This document shows positions 34,473-45,726 of a stretch of 64,000 nt of DNA, piece by piece. Position 1 is the stretch's first letter. The number at the start of each line of letters is the position of its first letter. This DNA comes from Collybiopsis luxurians FD-317 M1 (taxonomy: Eukaryota > Basidiomycota > Agaricomycetes > Agaricales > Omphalotaceae), in contig KN834794.1 of NCBI GenBank assembly GCA_000827265.1, forward strand, positions 345,271-409,270, given 5' to 3'. The position numbers and the translations under genes were made by a program. The notes below the pieces were generated by a model. That model worked only from the letters and a program-made list of their open reading frames with translations, was not told the DNA's origin and searched no databases.

Positions 34473-36018
34473 ATTTGTGATCTTGTTAGGGAACAGGTAT
34501 ATACTGGACTCCCTGTTGACCTTTTAACGAGGGTCGCGATACTATTAATTCTCAGGTCGCGAAGAGTAAAAACCAGCGCTTAGTGAAACCCGATAGAAGA
34601 AATAGTTATTTCGGCCTTTTGTTTTCAAGTGAAGATGCTCAAGACGCTCAAGATGATACCCATGTATCGATATTACCAAGGCTACTCTACATTGATGGAA
34701 CTATATTTTTATCTTTTCCTAGCTTAGTTTGGTCATTCATACACAAATAGTTTCATGAACCTTTCTGCCCCAATCACGTCGACATAATCGTCTTTTATAC
34801 TAGCCTGCATACATTCAATCTCCCGGGTACATATTAATGCTTCTCTTGAGCAAATCGCATCTTTCTGAGTGATTGGGTATACATATCATCTTCGTGGAGC
34901 GAAGAAGTGCGAAATTCGAGCGCGTGCACATCATAGTCTGGATAAACAGGTGTGTTATTGAGTGTATGCTGTAAGCATCAGCCCTCATATGTTCCCTGCA
35001 GTCCAAAGCGCGGGATCTCTGAGAATGAACGCCCGAGAGTCCGGGCTATTACAATTAAAATGGAGCGCGTCGCGTCATTGATGATGTCAAAGCTTTAGAG
35101 TCCGGTCTGGAATAATCCGGTCGCTGTTACACCAGGCTGCGGAGCTTTTTGCTCTCTACCGTTAGAGCCGCAAGATGGATTTGACTCAACTCAGTCGAAT
35201 TGTTAGAATTTTTGACCGTACATACCTTAAACGCGACGGTCTCAGCTTGCAGAAGCTGGAAATACGGATGTAAGATATATGGGTATGGTGACATGCCCTA
35301 AACTCTTCGTCTAACATTACTCCAATATCTCGTCCACGTCAGATTTTATTCTGCGCCAAGTTGCGGTGTCCCGAACAGCGTTCAACGCCTTTTTGGTGAT
35401 ATGATGTCCATGAGCCATTCAGCCGGAGCTTGTATTAGTCGGAAATAGAAATAAGTAGTCTCCTGTTGAGTCTTGTGGATGCGTATTCTGTCCCGAAAAG
35501 AGACTCTGCTTCACTCCCGTCATGATCGGATGATTAGCGCCGTATTTGAATTTGACCACAGTATATGCTTACAGCTTTAGGTCGCCGACAGTTTAGTCCG
35601 CTGCGGTGCCGCAGCGTGATTCAAGCTCAAGTTGAATTGGAACCAGCCCAACACTCATTCAACCAACTCAACCTAAGGGGATCTTTTTGAAGGGGCTCAC
35701 CTATTCATAGCAATATAACAATATTGCGCGAAGGTTACATGGACCAATATGGAATTGCAGAGAGTCCTACCCGCCTCCTCATGGTGCCATCACAGTGTTG
35801 CTTTCGCAAGCTGTCAAAAGCTGTGAATCAGCTTTCGGCTCCGAACATGAGGTGGCTATACTGCAAGCAGTGTGAATGTTGCGCAGTTCTTTCTTCCCAT
35901 CAGTTGAGGTTAGAGCTCAGCGTTCCGCCCTTTATGATTCATATAAGACAGACACAAAATGTGACAGCGTGACTACCGCTTCTTGTCCCCGAACCACTAT
36001 TATTGACACCATATAGGC
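34473..36018. other. Intergenic upstream of NLR gene 1
   Basis: No gene supported. A stretch at about 35,100-35,160 (TCCGGTCTGGAATAATCCGG, TCGCTGTTACACC) weakly resembles 60,901-60,960 upstream of NLR gene 2. The final 60 bp contain a leader conserved between the two NLR genes. Confidence 0.45.
35958..36018 (+). promoter_or_regulatory. Conserved leader of NLR gene 1
   Basis: ATGTGACAGCGTGACTACCG, then CTTCTTGTCCCCGAACCACT, then ATTATTGACACC, ending just before the ATG at 36,019. The same blocks at about 62,798-62,855 precede NLR gene 2 with few differences. This supports both start codons and suggests a shared promoter or 5'UTR. Confidence 0.5.
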
Positions 36019-39000
36019 ATGGCTCTATTTCCCGGTGCCCGTAGTGCGCAAATTTATGACTCCAATATCACCAATGTTCAAGGTGATCAGTATACGACAG
36101 TGAACAATACAGTTTCAAAAGGTGCGATAACAGAATTTCAAACTAATTCTCCTACTTAAAATTTTTACAGATGAAGTCGAGCGCAAGCTTTTGAAAAAGC
36201 TCAACCCTGACCGCAAAGCCCTTCTTGACAGTGACAAGATCTGTTTGAAGGATACTAGGGTTGAAATTATTCAGAAAATATCCCAGTGGATACACAGCAC
36301 AAAGACGAATGTACCCCAAACCTTTTTTCTCTATGGTACAGCAGGAACTGGAAAGTCTGCCATTGCTCATACCATTGGAAACAAGTGCAGGGAGGAAGAT
36401 TGCCTTGGATCATTCTTCCATTTTGACAAAACTTTTTCTATGGAACAGACTCCAAGCAAGGCTATAAAAAGTATTGCATTTAATTTGGCTATGTATGTGC
36501 CAGAGTTTGGAGCAGGCCTGGTTGAAATACTGGACAAAGATCCTTATGTGTTAATCAGTCCTAGCCTTAAAGAGCAGTGGCAGAGCCTGATTCTAAAACC
36601 TGCTCAGTTAGTTCCTCAATCTCGGCCAGTAGTAATTATAATAGATGCACTGGATGAATGTGGACCTCATATAGATGGTGATCCTAGAATGAAATTCTTC
36701 TCTATTCTCATGGATGGGATACATGAACTTCCACATAACTTTCGAGTTTTGGTGACATCTCGGCTGGAAAATGATGTTACAGAAATTCTGGATAGATATG
36801 CAAACCAGTTTTACATTCAGAATATGAGTGAACTCAGGAATACAAAGCATGACATATATAAATATGTCATCTACAGAATGGAACAGTCCATTAGGCAGGG
36901 GATTTTTAACCTTGACCAATGTCAAATCCTGGCGGAGAGAGCTGAAGAGCATTTTCAGTGGGCTCACACTGTTTGTGAAGCTCTCCATCATAAAGTTAGA
37001 CTGGGTATGAAGGTGAAGCAACGATTTGAAAAGTTCATGGCATTCCAAGATACAAAATTCAACCCTCTCGATCACTTGTACAAATCGATTCTTGAAGAAA
37101 TCTTAGATGTTAAAGATGATAATGTCATGAAAGAGTACAGAAAAGTAATTGCTCAGATTCTGGCAGCATCTGAACCACTTTCCAAGTCCACTTTACAACG
37201 TCTTCAGATTGCATATTCACATTACAAGGGAGAAAAAAATGGAGAGGAAGGAGTAGAAGCAATAATTCCTTGGTTTGGGTCCCTGCTGACTGGCATCAAT
37301 GAGTGGGATGTGCCAATTCGGCCTGTTCATACATCGATTCGTGATTTCCTACTGGATAAAAGTAGAAGTGGAGATTTTGCAATTGATTTAGTTGAAGGCC
37401 ATAAGATTATGGCAGCAGGAAGTATAATCCTTATGACAGAGCAACTGCATTTCAATATGTGTAACTTACCCAGTTCATATTTGCAAAACTATAAAGTTGA
37501 CAAATTGGCAGATAGGATTAGCTTTGGAATACTTCCAGAGATGTCATATGCTTGTTGCTTCTGGGACGTTCATCTTGTACATTTTCGATGCAATAAACAG
37601 ATGTTGGCTATAATTAAGAGATTTCTTTTCACATCTTCAATTTTTTGGATGGAAGCTCTTAGTATTCTAAATAGAATTAATGTTATATCACGGAGTATGG
37701 AGAATGTGCTGGAATCAATGAAGGGTATCAAGGTAAGATAAAGGATCTGCTCAACAAATCAATCCCATGTGCTCATAATTTACAATTGGAATAGGGTTCC
37801 AAAGACCGTTTACGCCTACAAGGCATGGCCACTGAAATTAAACAATTTATTTATATCTTTGGCAAAATGATGACAGAATCTACACCACATTTATATGTCT
37901 CTGCACTTCCTTTTCTCCCTGCAAATTCAATGCTACGGAATGCCTTTCTTGGATATTTTCAAAATTTGACTACAGTTTGTAAGGGGCACAAGGAACACTG
38001 GCCATCCATACAGGCAATTCTTCAAGGGCATACTGGATATGTCAATGCTGTTACTTTCTCTCCAGATGGGAAGACAATTGCATCTGGATCAGATGACTTC
38101 TCTATCAGATTATGGGATGCAGAGACTGGGAATGCTGTTGGAAAGCCTCTGTGTGGGCATACACACTATGTTAATGCTGTTGCATTCTCTCCAGATGGGA
38201 AGAAAATTATTTCTGGATCTTCTGACTACTCAGTACGAATCTGGAATGCAGAGACAGGTCAGGGCATAGGAAGGCCCCTGTATGGTCATACACACTATGT
38301 AAGATCTGTTGCATTTTCCCCTGATGGAAAGAAAATTGTCTCAGGATCATTTGACTGCTCACTTAGAATATGGGATGCAGAAACTGGAAATGCTGCTGGT
38401 AGACCTTTGCTTGGGCACACAGGCTATGTTAGATCTGTTGCCTTTTCTCCAAATGGGGAGAGAATTGTATCTGGATCACATGATTGCTCAATAAGAATAT
38501 GGGATGCAGAGGCTGGATCCATTATAGGGAGGCCTTTGCAGGGACATACACACTATGTTAGATCTGTTGCATTTTCTGCAGATGGCAGAAGAATTGTGTC
38601 TGCATCAGATGACCGTTCAGTGAGAATATGGGATGCCCAGACCCAAAATGCTGTTGGCAAACCTCTGTGGGGACATACCCACTTTGTGAATTCTGTTAGC
38701 ATTTCAGCAGATGGGAGGAAAATTGCATCTGCATCAGATGACTGCTCAGTGAGAGTATGGGATACAGAGACTGGAACTGTTATTGGAAAGCCTTTGCAAG
38801 GCCATACTGATTATGTCAATTCTGTTGCATTTTCCCCAGATGGGAAGAGAATTGTATCTGGATCAGATGATTGCTCTGTTAGAGTATGGAATGCTGAGAC
38901 TGATGGAGTTACTGGGAAGTACTTGCAAGGTCATAGGGATTATGTCAACTCTGTGGCTTTCTCTCCTGATGGACAGAGAGTTGTATCAGGATCAGATGAC

Positions 39001-40471
39001 AACTCTGTAAGAATATGGGATGCAGAGACTGGTAATGCTTTAGGGAAGCCTCTACAGGGGCACACAGATTATATTCGATCTGTCACTTTCTCTCCAGATG
39101 GAAAAAAGATTGCATCAGGATCAAATGATTACTCAGTGAGAGTATGGGATGCAGAAACTGGGACTGCTATAGGGAGCCCTCTGCAAGGACACACTGACTA
39201 TGTTACATCTGTTGCTTTCTCTCCAGATGGACACCAGATTGTATCAGGATCATCTGACTGCTCATTGTTGATATGGGATATTGATACTGGGAAGGCTGTG
39301 AGCAAGGCCCTGCAGGGGCATACTCACTATGTCCGGTCTGTTGCTTTCTCTCCAGATGGAACAAGGATTTTATCTGGATCTGATGACTGCTCAATTAGAA
39401 TATGGAATGCAAAGACAGGAAATATAATAGGAAGGCCTCTGCAGGGACATACTCACTTTGTAAATTCTGTAGCCTTTTCTCCAGATGGCCAGAGGATTGT
39501 GTCTGGGTCATTTGACCATTCAATTAGAATATGGGATGCAGAAACTGGCACTGCTATTGGGAAGTCATTGCAAGGACATGAAGATTATGTCACTACTGCT
39601 TCCTTCTCTTCAGATGGAAAGAGAATCATTTCAGGATCAGCTGACTGCACATTGAGAATATGGGATGCAGAGAGTGGAAATGCTATAGGAGAGCCTCTTC
39701 AGGGGCATACAAACTACATTAGTTCTGTGGCTATTTCTCCAGATGGAAAGAGAATTGTATCCAGCTCCAATGATTGCTCAGTGCGTATATGGGATGCAAG
39801 CCCTGGAAATTCTGGTGGAACTCCTGTACACAGGCTTTCATACCCAAGCTCAATGACCCCTACCTTTGCTCATAGAGGTAGTTTCAGCAATGCTAGCTCT
39901 CGAATTTATGACAGCACTCACCAACACACTGACAGCATTACCAGTAATTCTCATTCCCCCCATTATGTGACTCAGCTTGTTTATGTTTTATCATTTTGTC
40001 CTTGGCATCCTGATCATTGTCAGTATCACTCCTACCAACCTTTCCACAACATTCTTCTCCACAATGATGGATGGATCCGAGGTTCTGATGCATCTCTTCT
40101 TCTTTGGATCCCCCCAGAGTATCGTACAGAAGTTGCTGTTCCTCCCTTGCGGCTTTTTATTTCCAACGTTCCCCAGGTTTCTTTGGATTTGAGCCATTTT
40201 GCTCATGGCACACATTGGACTGACTGTTTCAGAGGCTTCTGCCCTACCTCCAGCTCTTCATTGCTGATGTCAGATAATGAGTACATTGACTCCATGCAAC
40301 CACCCCCACGGTTGTTCAAGCAAATGAAAAATAAATTTACTGAGCTCAAGCAAATTGTCTCTAAGGTGACTTATGCAATTCTTACTTTCCTTTCAAATAT
40401 CTGACAAACCTTTTACTATCTAGGCCTCCACCAGCAAGCATCCAGAAAAATCCCAATATGAAACTGACTAG
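36019..40471 (+). CDS. NLR-like STAND protein: short N-terminal motif, NACHT, 14 WD40 repeats
   Basis: Complete gene, predicted 1,427 aa, exons 36019-36121, 36171-37732, 37795-40365, 40424-40471. Exon 1 encodes a 34-residue N-terminus with QIYDSNITNVQGDQY, shared with NLR gene 2. The NACHT NTPase has Walker A GTAGTGKS (90-97), Walker B VVIIIDALDECG (Asp193) and a FRVLVTSRLEND sensor segment. Residues about 250-630 form a winged-helix/linker region. Fourteen 43-residue WD40 repeats occupy about 631-1232, enough for two seven-bladed propellers. The tail has a GSDASLLLWIPPEYR segment usual in Agaricomycete WD40 proteins. By family, it is a cytosolic signal-transducing ATPase of the incompatibility/innate-immunity type whose WD40 array senses ligand. 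Few introns compared with neighbours. A small extra intron near 39,965-40,025 cannot be excluded. Confidence 0.88.
38020..39825 (+). repeat. Fourteen-unit WD40 coding array (129-bp period)
   Basis: Fourteen in-frame 129-bp units, each LxGHTxYVxSVAFSPDGK...SGSxDxSxRIWDAETG. Framework residues are nearly invariant. Differences concentrate after GHT (G/H/D/N), after YV (N/R/T/S), in SGSxD (D/S/F/H/N/A) and in the next-but-one residue (F/Y/C/R/N/H). Such position-limited variation in otherwise homogenised repeats is known from fungal het-type NACHT-WD40 genes. Confidence 0.9.
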
Positions 40472-40529
40472 ACCAGGATCAATCGCAATCATTGCCAAAA
40501 TGTACCAAACTATACCTTATTATTTATAG

Positions 40530-40591
40530 TTATACCTACGTATGATGTAGGTATAAACTTTTGGGCCTTGGATAATTTTACAATTATCCAA
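40530..40591. terminator. Twin perfect hairpins in the NLR gene 1 3' region
   Basis: TTATACCTAC/GTAGGTATAA (10-bp stem, 7-nt loop) at 40,530-40,556 and TTGGATAAT/ATTATCCAA (9-bp stem, 6-nt loop) at 40,568-40,591, 59-120 bp after the stop codon. They are likely in the 3'UTR. A role in 3'-end formation or stability is a guess; they could also be ends of an old inverted-repeat element. Confidence 0.35.
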
Positions 40592-41389
40592 TCCCCTCCC
40601 CCTTTTCTGTTTATTTTTATATGGTTTGCTTTTATTGCCATTGTATTACCGTTTATTGTAACTGTTTATTTATGCGCCGCTGTCATTTTTCATTGAATGA
40701 GTACAACTGACATTCAATTCCTTTCCCACTATTATTGATCGCCTTGTTGTGCAGTACTTGGTTCATGGAATGCAACAATAGAAGTAATGATTTAAAATTT
40801 GGCTCCAAACACTGCGGGGAATTCACAATCCCTGTTAGGCAGAAAGCCGAAGGTTTTATGGAGCTTCGGAACAAAATTCTCACATTTTTTGCAACGAGGC
40901 TTTTTAGAATGACATTGCAGCAACTATGGTGAGAATATTTGTAAGTTAAAATAACCTCACCATAACCTCAACATATCCTCGATTTAAGGATAATCTTCAA
41001 ATAACCTCGGCGATATTATTTTAACAAGCCTCATTGTAAAAAATGCGGACTTTTTATTCTGAACCTCTGGAAAACCTCTGGCTTTCTGAGCTGCCGGCAT
41101 TGTAAAATTCCCGCGGTGAAAAAGAGAGAACTTTGGACTTGCAATCAATAATTATATGTGTGTATGCTCAAATTCTCAGGACTAACAAACCAGAGACAGA
41201 GGAAGTTTCCCTGGACTTTCATCCTCCTCATCCTTGTCAGACTGGGACTAGTTTTTAATGGCAGCAGGTTGTATGAGTCTTATCGTACTCCGCTTTCCGC
41301 CTCTATTTCCGCTCAGCTTTGGACGCCGCTTCAAATCCTTCACCATCACACGAGACTTTGATGCTGTCTCTGACTAATTTTTGACCATG

Positions 41390-41830
41390 CCCTCGTTCCA
41401 ACAAAATCATCTAATTGGATGGCTGCCGGTCAAAGTCATGATTCTCTTAAGAAAGTGGTAAGAAATAAGCGACATGAATATTGTGGAGACGGGTGCGGGG
41501 GATTGGAGGAGAGAGGTCAGTTTATGATAGTATGTGTACTTTCTGCATCTTGATCCCTTGTACTCATATTTTATCTAGTTTGAGAACTTCGGTTGGTTAG
41601 AACTCACATCCACCAACCTGCAGGCACTCCGTGAACGTCCGTATTGTGATCCCGCGGTCACTTTGAGGCCAGTCTCCGATATGAATACCTACCCAATCAG
41701 ATAACCTCTTCGTTCGTTTATCTGCTCTACCTTCGCTTACAGCTCTAATAGGGCTGCTTGGCTTTCTGCTTCATCTCTCTCTGCTTCGCACCTACCCCAT
41801 CAACTTCTCAACTGATCGCAAGGGCTTGAA
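41390..41830 (+). repeat. Degenerate unit A, similar to 59,390-59,810
   Basis: Shares ordered strings with the unit at 59,390: a TTGGATGGCT-GCCGGTC block, GTTTGAGAACxTCxGT, CTCCGTGAACGTCC, and CAGCTCTAATAGGGCTGCTT followed by GGCTTTCT. In the other unit these fit exon-intron-exon; here the donor after CAATCAG is AT instead of GT. Probably a dead copy of an unrecognised small gene. Confidence 0.35.
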
Positions 41831-42266
41831 CTAACACGATTTGAGCGCCAATTGAGAAGATCTTGATGGATTAAAGAATGTTAATGTGAAGAGAGTATGT
41901 TTGCAATAGCGTGGCTAATTTATGTCTATTGATGCTATACTATCCAGCACCAAAACTACCATGACTCGACATGCTTTTTTAGAGCCGAAAATCTTTGTAA
42001 TTTTCAGGGTTAGTCATCACGGCACCTGTAGTGCCATTGAAACCGAACAGCATAAAAATACTTGAGATTACCAGCTACTCAAATCAGTAAACCGATTTGA
42101 CTGTTCCAGATAGTTCTCATTTATTATTCAAGTATTGGGCAGACAGCGGGGCAGTTTTTTTATGGAGGGTAATGACTTGGCAGCACCGCCGTCGAAGACC
42201 AAGACTGAAAATTACAACGATTCTGGGCGCCAAACATGCCGGTCCAAAGTCTTGATTAATGAAACC

Positions 42267-42330
42267 AGACTAGGAACAGATTAGACTAGGAACAAATCAG
42301 ACTAGGAACAAACTAGACTAGGAACAAGGA
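42267..42330. repeat. Minisatellite, four copies of a 16-bp unit
   Basis: AGACTAGGAACAAATC-type unit repeated four times in tandem, about 270 bp upstream of FAD oxidase 2; single-base differences between units. Confidence 0.7.
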
Positions 42331-42598
42331 GGAAAAACGGGAAAGCAACAATGAAATACCTGCAACTGTCGGGACTGTACAGAATGGTCGAGAACAGAAT
42401 TACAGGTGGGTGTAGAGGTATAGCTTTCTGTCAAACTGAATGAGCAGGGAAGGTAAAGGTAAAACATGGTATAATAGATTATGAAACAGAGTAACCTGGG
42501 CCCGCAAAGCCAAGAAGCGATGGGCTGGAAGATAATTGACTAGGGTACTACAATATAGACCTCGACATTTCTCGCCCGCTTCCAACTTCTCCCCTCGT

Positions 42599-45148
42599 AT
42601 GGACTTGGTTCTTCTTCCGCTTGTGTTTGCGGTACACATCGCTCATGCGACAGTCTCTACGATAAGCGATTGGAATGCTCTCAATAATACTGTCGGAGGT
42701 CGTCTTTTCACAGCCATACCTTTTTCGTCCTCCTGTTTTTCTGAGGTCAACGGTCACTCTGTGACACCTGACCAAGAACAATGCGATATCATTCAGCAAA
42801 ATTATTCTAATGCTACTTTCCGCTCAAGTCAATTTAACAATTTCATGAACACGCAGTGGGAATCTTGCATGAGCACGAACTCACAATGCGCTCTGGATGC
42901 AGCGAATGCTAGTGATTCCTTAGCTTGGACTGATTTGCCTTGCGAACAAGGAAGTATCGCACCGCATTATGTACGTGTATCGGATCGTCACCATTAAAGT
43001 TTAGAGCTAACGTTAGTGATAAATCTACCATTTCATAGATTGATATCCGAAACTACACAGATATCCAATCTGCATTTAATTTTTCGAATGCTACTGGAGT
43101 ACCCCTATCAATTAAGAACTCCGGACATGATTATTTTGGTCGTTCGAGCGTCGCTGGATCATTGGGATTGTGGGTTAGTTGGAAACCTTAAATACTACGT
43201 TGAAATTGAGCTTAACTTCCCCTAAAGACTCGAAATTTGGAGCATGTAGGTGACTCTGCTGATTCATTGTCTTTCATACTTATCCTTCTGTAAATAGATC
43301 TCTTATAACGCGTCGTTTGTCCCAGATGGAGGCAATAAATCATACCCAGCGATGACTATTGGTGTACGTGTTCTTGGACGATGACCGAGCGATGTGTCCT
43401 CAAGGGGGTCTTTCTATCTAGGCTGGTGTCCCATGGGAAGACGCTTATATCTTTGCCGACTTGAACAACGTGACAATCATTGGTGGATACTCTCAGACTG
43501 TCGGGGCTAGTGGAGGGTGGCTTCTGGTGGGATATGAGTCTTTAGCAGCAGCAAACCATTTTGTGCTCATTTTCAATGCATGAAGGGCGGAGGACACAGT
43601 GTTTTATCTCCTGTGTTTGGACTTGGAGTCGATCGAGTGGTGAGCTTCCGATTTATATCCTTCTAAGACCGCAATGAAGTCCAACTTTCTCTTCTTGAGT
43701 TACAATTCAAGCTTGTCACACCCGACGGCAAATACCGCACCGCCAATGCCTACACTAATCCCGACTTGTTCTGGGCTCTCAAGGGTGGAGGTGGAGGCAC
43801 GTTTGGTGTTGTAACTGAGAGTACTATGATAGTAGAGCCGCGAACAATTCCTCTTCAGGTGTAAGGGAAATATTAAGTCATTCGAGTGTTGCTAATGAGT
43901 CATTATCAGAGCCGCTTTCTCATTTAATGCAACCACCAACACCAACACCGACTTCCTCGCAATCCTTGCTAAAAGCTCTCTTCAGTGGGCTCATCAAGGA
44001 TGGGGAGGCCATTTGAGAGTGAGTTGGCGTATCTATCATTGTCACAACGACTCATCGATGATCAAATTAGTTGAACGGACTAATCAGCATTAATCCACTC
44101 CTCAGTCTTGAGCAAGCAAAGAAATCCATGCAAAACATCACCGACTTTGTTCAACGCAATAATGGAACTGGGGGGGTCGAGACTGTATCCAGCTGGTACG
44201 AGTTTTTTGTGAAGTATGTTCTTACTGCTGAAGAAGTGAGTACCGACTGGCTTTTATGAGATTATCCATGCTTATCGGGCGCGATGTACTCTTTGTACCA
44301 TAGCCTATCGGGATTGAAGCGGCTATATCTAGTCGATTGATCCCTTCCTCGGTATTCGAATCTCAAGAAGCAAGGAATGCCTTGGTTGAAACCGTCGCTA
44401 ACGCGGAGCAGTATTTCCTGACAATCAGTACCGTTACGCCATTCATCTACAAGAACTATACGGAACACTCAACCAGCGTTACTCCCGCTTGGCGGGATGC
44501 TGTGTGGCATGTGAGTGTCTGTTTCTGACAATCGTGTTCTATCTTTCATTGATATTTCATCTGATGAGCAGCTCCTCTTTGTCGATTTGTGGTCATGGAA
44601 CACCACCACCGATGGAAAAATTGCCGTATTCCAAACTCTGAGCAACTTAACGGCTGCCCTCACTGATATAGCGCCTGATTCTGGAGTGTACTTGGTAAGA
44701 GACTTCAACCAATTGCCTTTCTTTTAATGAATCATTTGTCATTGCCATTTTTTCACTGACTTTGCTTGATTAGAACGAAGCTAATATATATGAGCCGGAT
44801 TGGGAGCGTACGTCGTGGCTTATAATGCATGCAATAACTCACGAATTTTAGATCACTGATGTTTTCCAAACTTTCATTTTGAATCTGCAGATGCTTTCTG
44901 GGGTGAGAACTATCCGAAACTTTTAGCCATCAAGTACAAATAGTATGCTTCATATTTTTATTCATCACAAACAAGGTGTGCTGATACATATCATCCACAG
45001 TGATCCTGCGGGACTTCTAAATTGTTGGAGATGTGGTGAGTTCAATCTCTTTCTCAACAGCAATTTATGAGCTTAATGTTGTATTTTCTCAGTGGGCTGG
45101 AAAGGCAGAAAAGATAGCTTATCGCAGTGCTATCCAGCATTGGATTAG
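42599..45148 (+). CDS. Secreted FAD-linked oxidase (BBE-like), copy 2
   Basis: Intact paralogue of the 4.1-kb gene, 563 aa, with identical exon number and exon lengths: 42599-42970, 43039-43173, 43228-43245, 43298-43363, 43422-43526, 43586-43639, 43700-43860, 43910-44018, 44071-44235, 44304-44510, 44572-44694, 44774-44807, 44891-44942, 45001-45035, 45093-45148. Signal peptide [29 protein letters not shown] (His154), GGGHS and the BBE tail are conserved. Differences are mostly conservative, for example GNKSYP for GNESYP. One acceptor is GAAG where copy 1 has GTAG. Both copies appear functional; substrate unknown. It lies beside the NLR gene and is followed by transposon remnants. Confidence 0.86.
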
Positions 45149-45185
45149 TTTTGATTATGGCTAATTTGTAGTCAAGCTGAAATAT

Positions 45186-45726
45186 TGTACTATTTCGATT
45201 GGATGTTTATCCACTATGATGCATGATGCATGGTCAGGTTCAGTTCATCGGTTCAGACTCCAGAGTCACTATTGATGTATGATGCAATCGAAGATCAGTT
45301 CAGTTCACGATAAGCGCTGGTCTGGAAGTCCAGGGTCAAAACTTTAAGTAACATTTCAGAACTTCTCCGCGGACTCCTGTCGATGATCAAAGGAGAACAG
45401 CAAGCTGAAGCTTTATGGGCTCAGTTTAACGCTCATTGAATGGTTAATCTGGTTAATCCTGTGCTTGTCAGTACAACATCCAACAGAAGATTTAGTGCAT
45501 ATATGAGAGGCTGGCGCAGGCGACCTTGCCATCGCAGTTGTGGCATGCAGAAATGATAAAATACGATAAGCTCTCCAAGCATGAGGCCTTGTGTTGCCCC
45601 ATCAAATGTTACTGTGCTCACGGTCATAGTAGTTCAGACCCTAAAATGATGCATGATGCATGGCAATTTCAGTTCAGTTCAGTGGCATCCATGATGCATG
45701 ACTGAACTTGCAATCAAAATAGTACA
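45186..45726. repeat. 541-bp inverted-repeat element
   Basis: Ends TGTACTATTTCGATTG and CAATCAAAATAGTACA are inverted complements with one mismatch. ATGATGCATGATGCATGG and CAGTTCAGTTC blocks inside each arm also face each other. No clear target duplication. Probably a MITE inserted just behind FAD oxidase 2; class unknown. Confidence 0.5.

Larger units (their letters stand above)
40472..42598. other. Intergenic between NLR gene 1 and FAD oxidase 2
   Basis: Holds two strong hairpins just after the NLR gene (40,530-40,591), a unit resembling 59,390-59,810, a small tandem repeat at 42,267-42,330, and the FAD oxidase upstream region. No gene supported. Confidence 0.45.

Noticed and set aside
38020..39825. 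Regular 129-bp repeats that could be taken for a satellite or CRISPR-like array
   Set aside because: Units are in-frame WD40 coding repeats with protein-level constraint; CRISPR does not occur in this type of genome.
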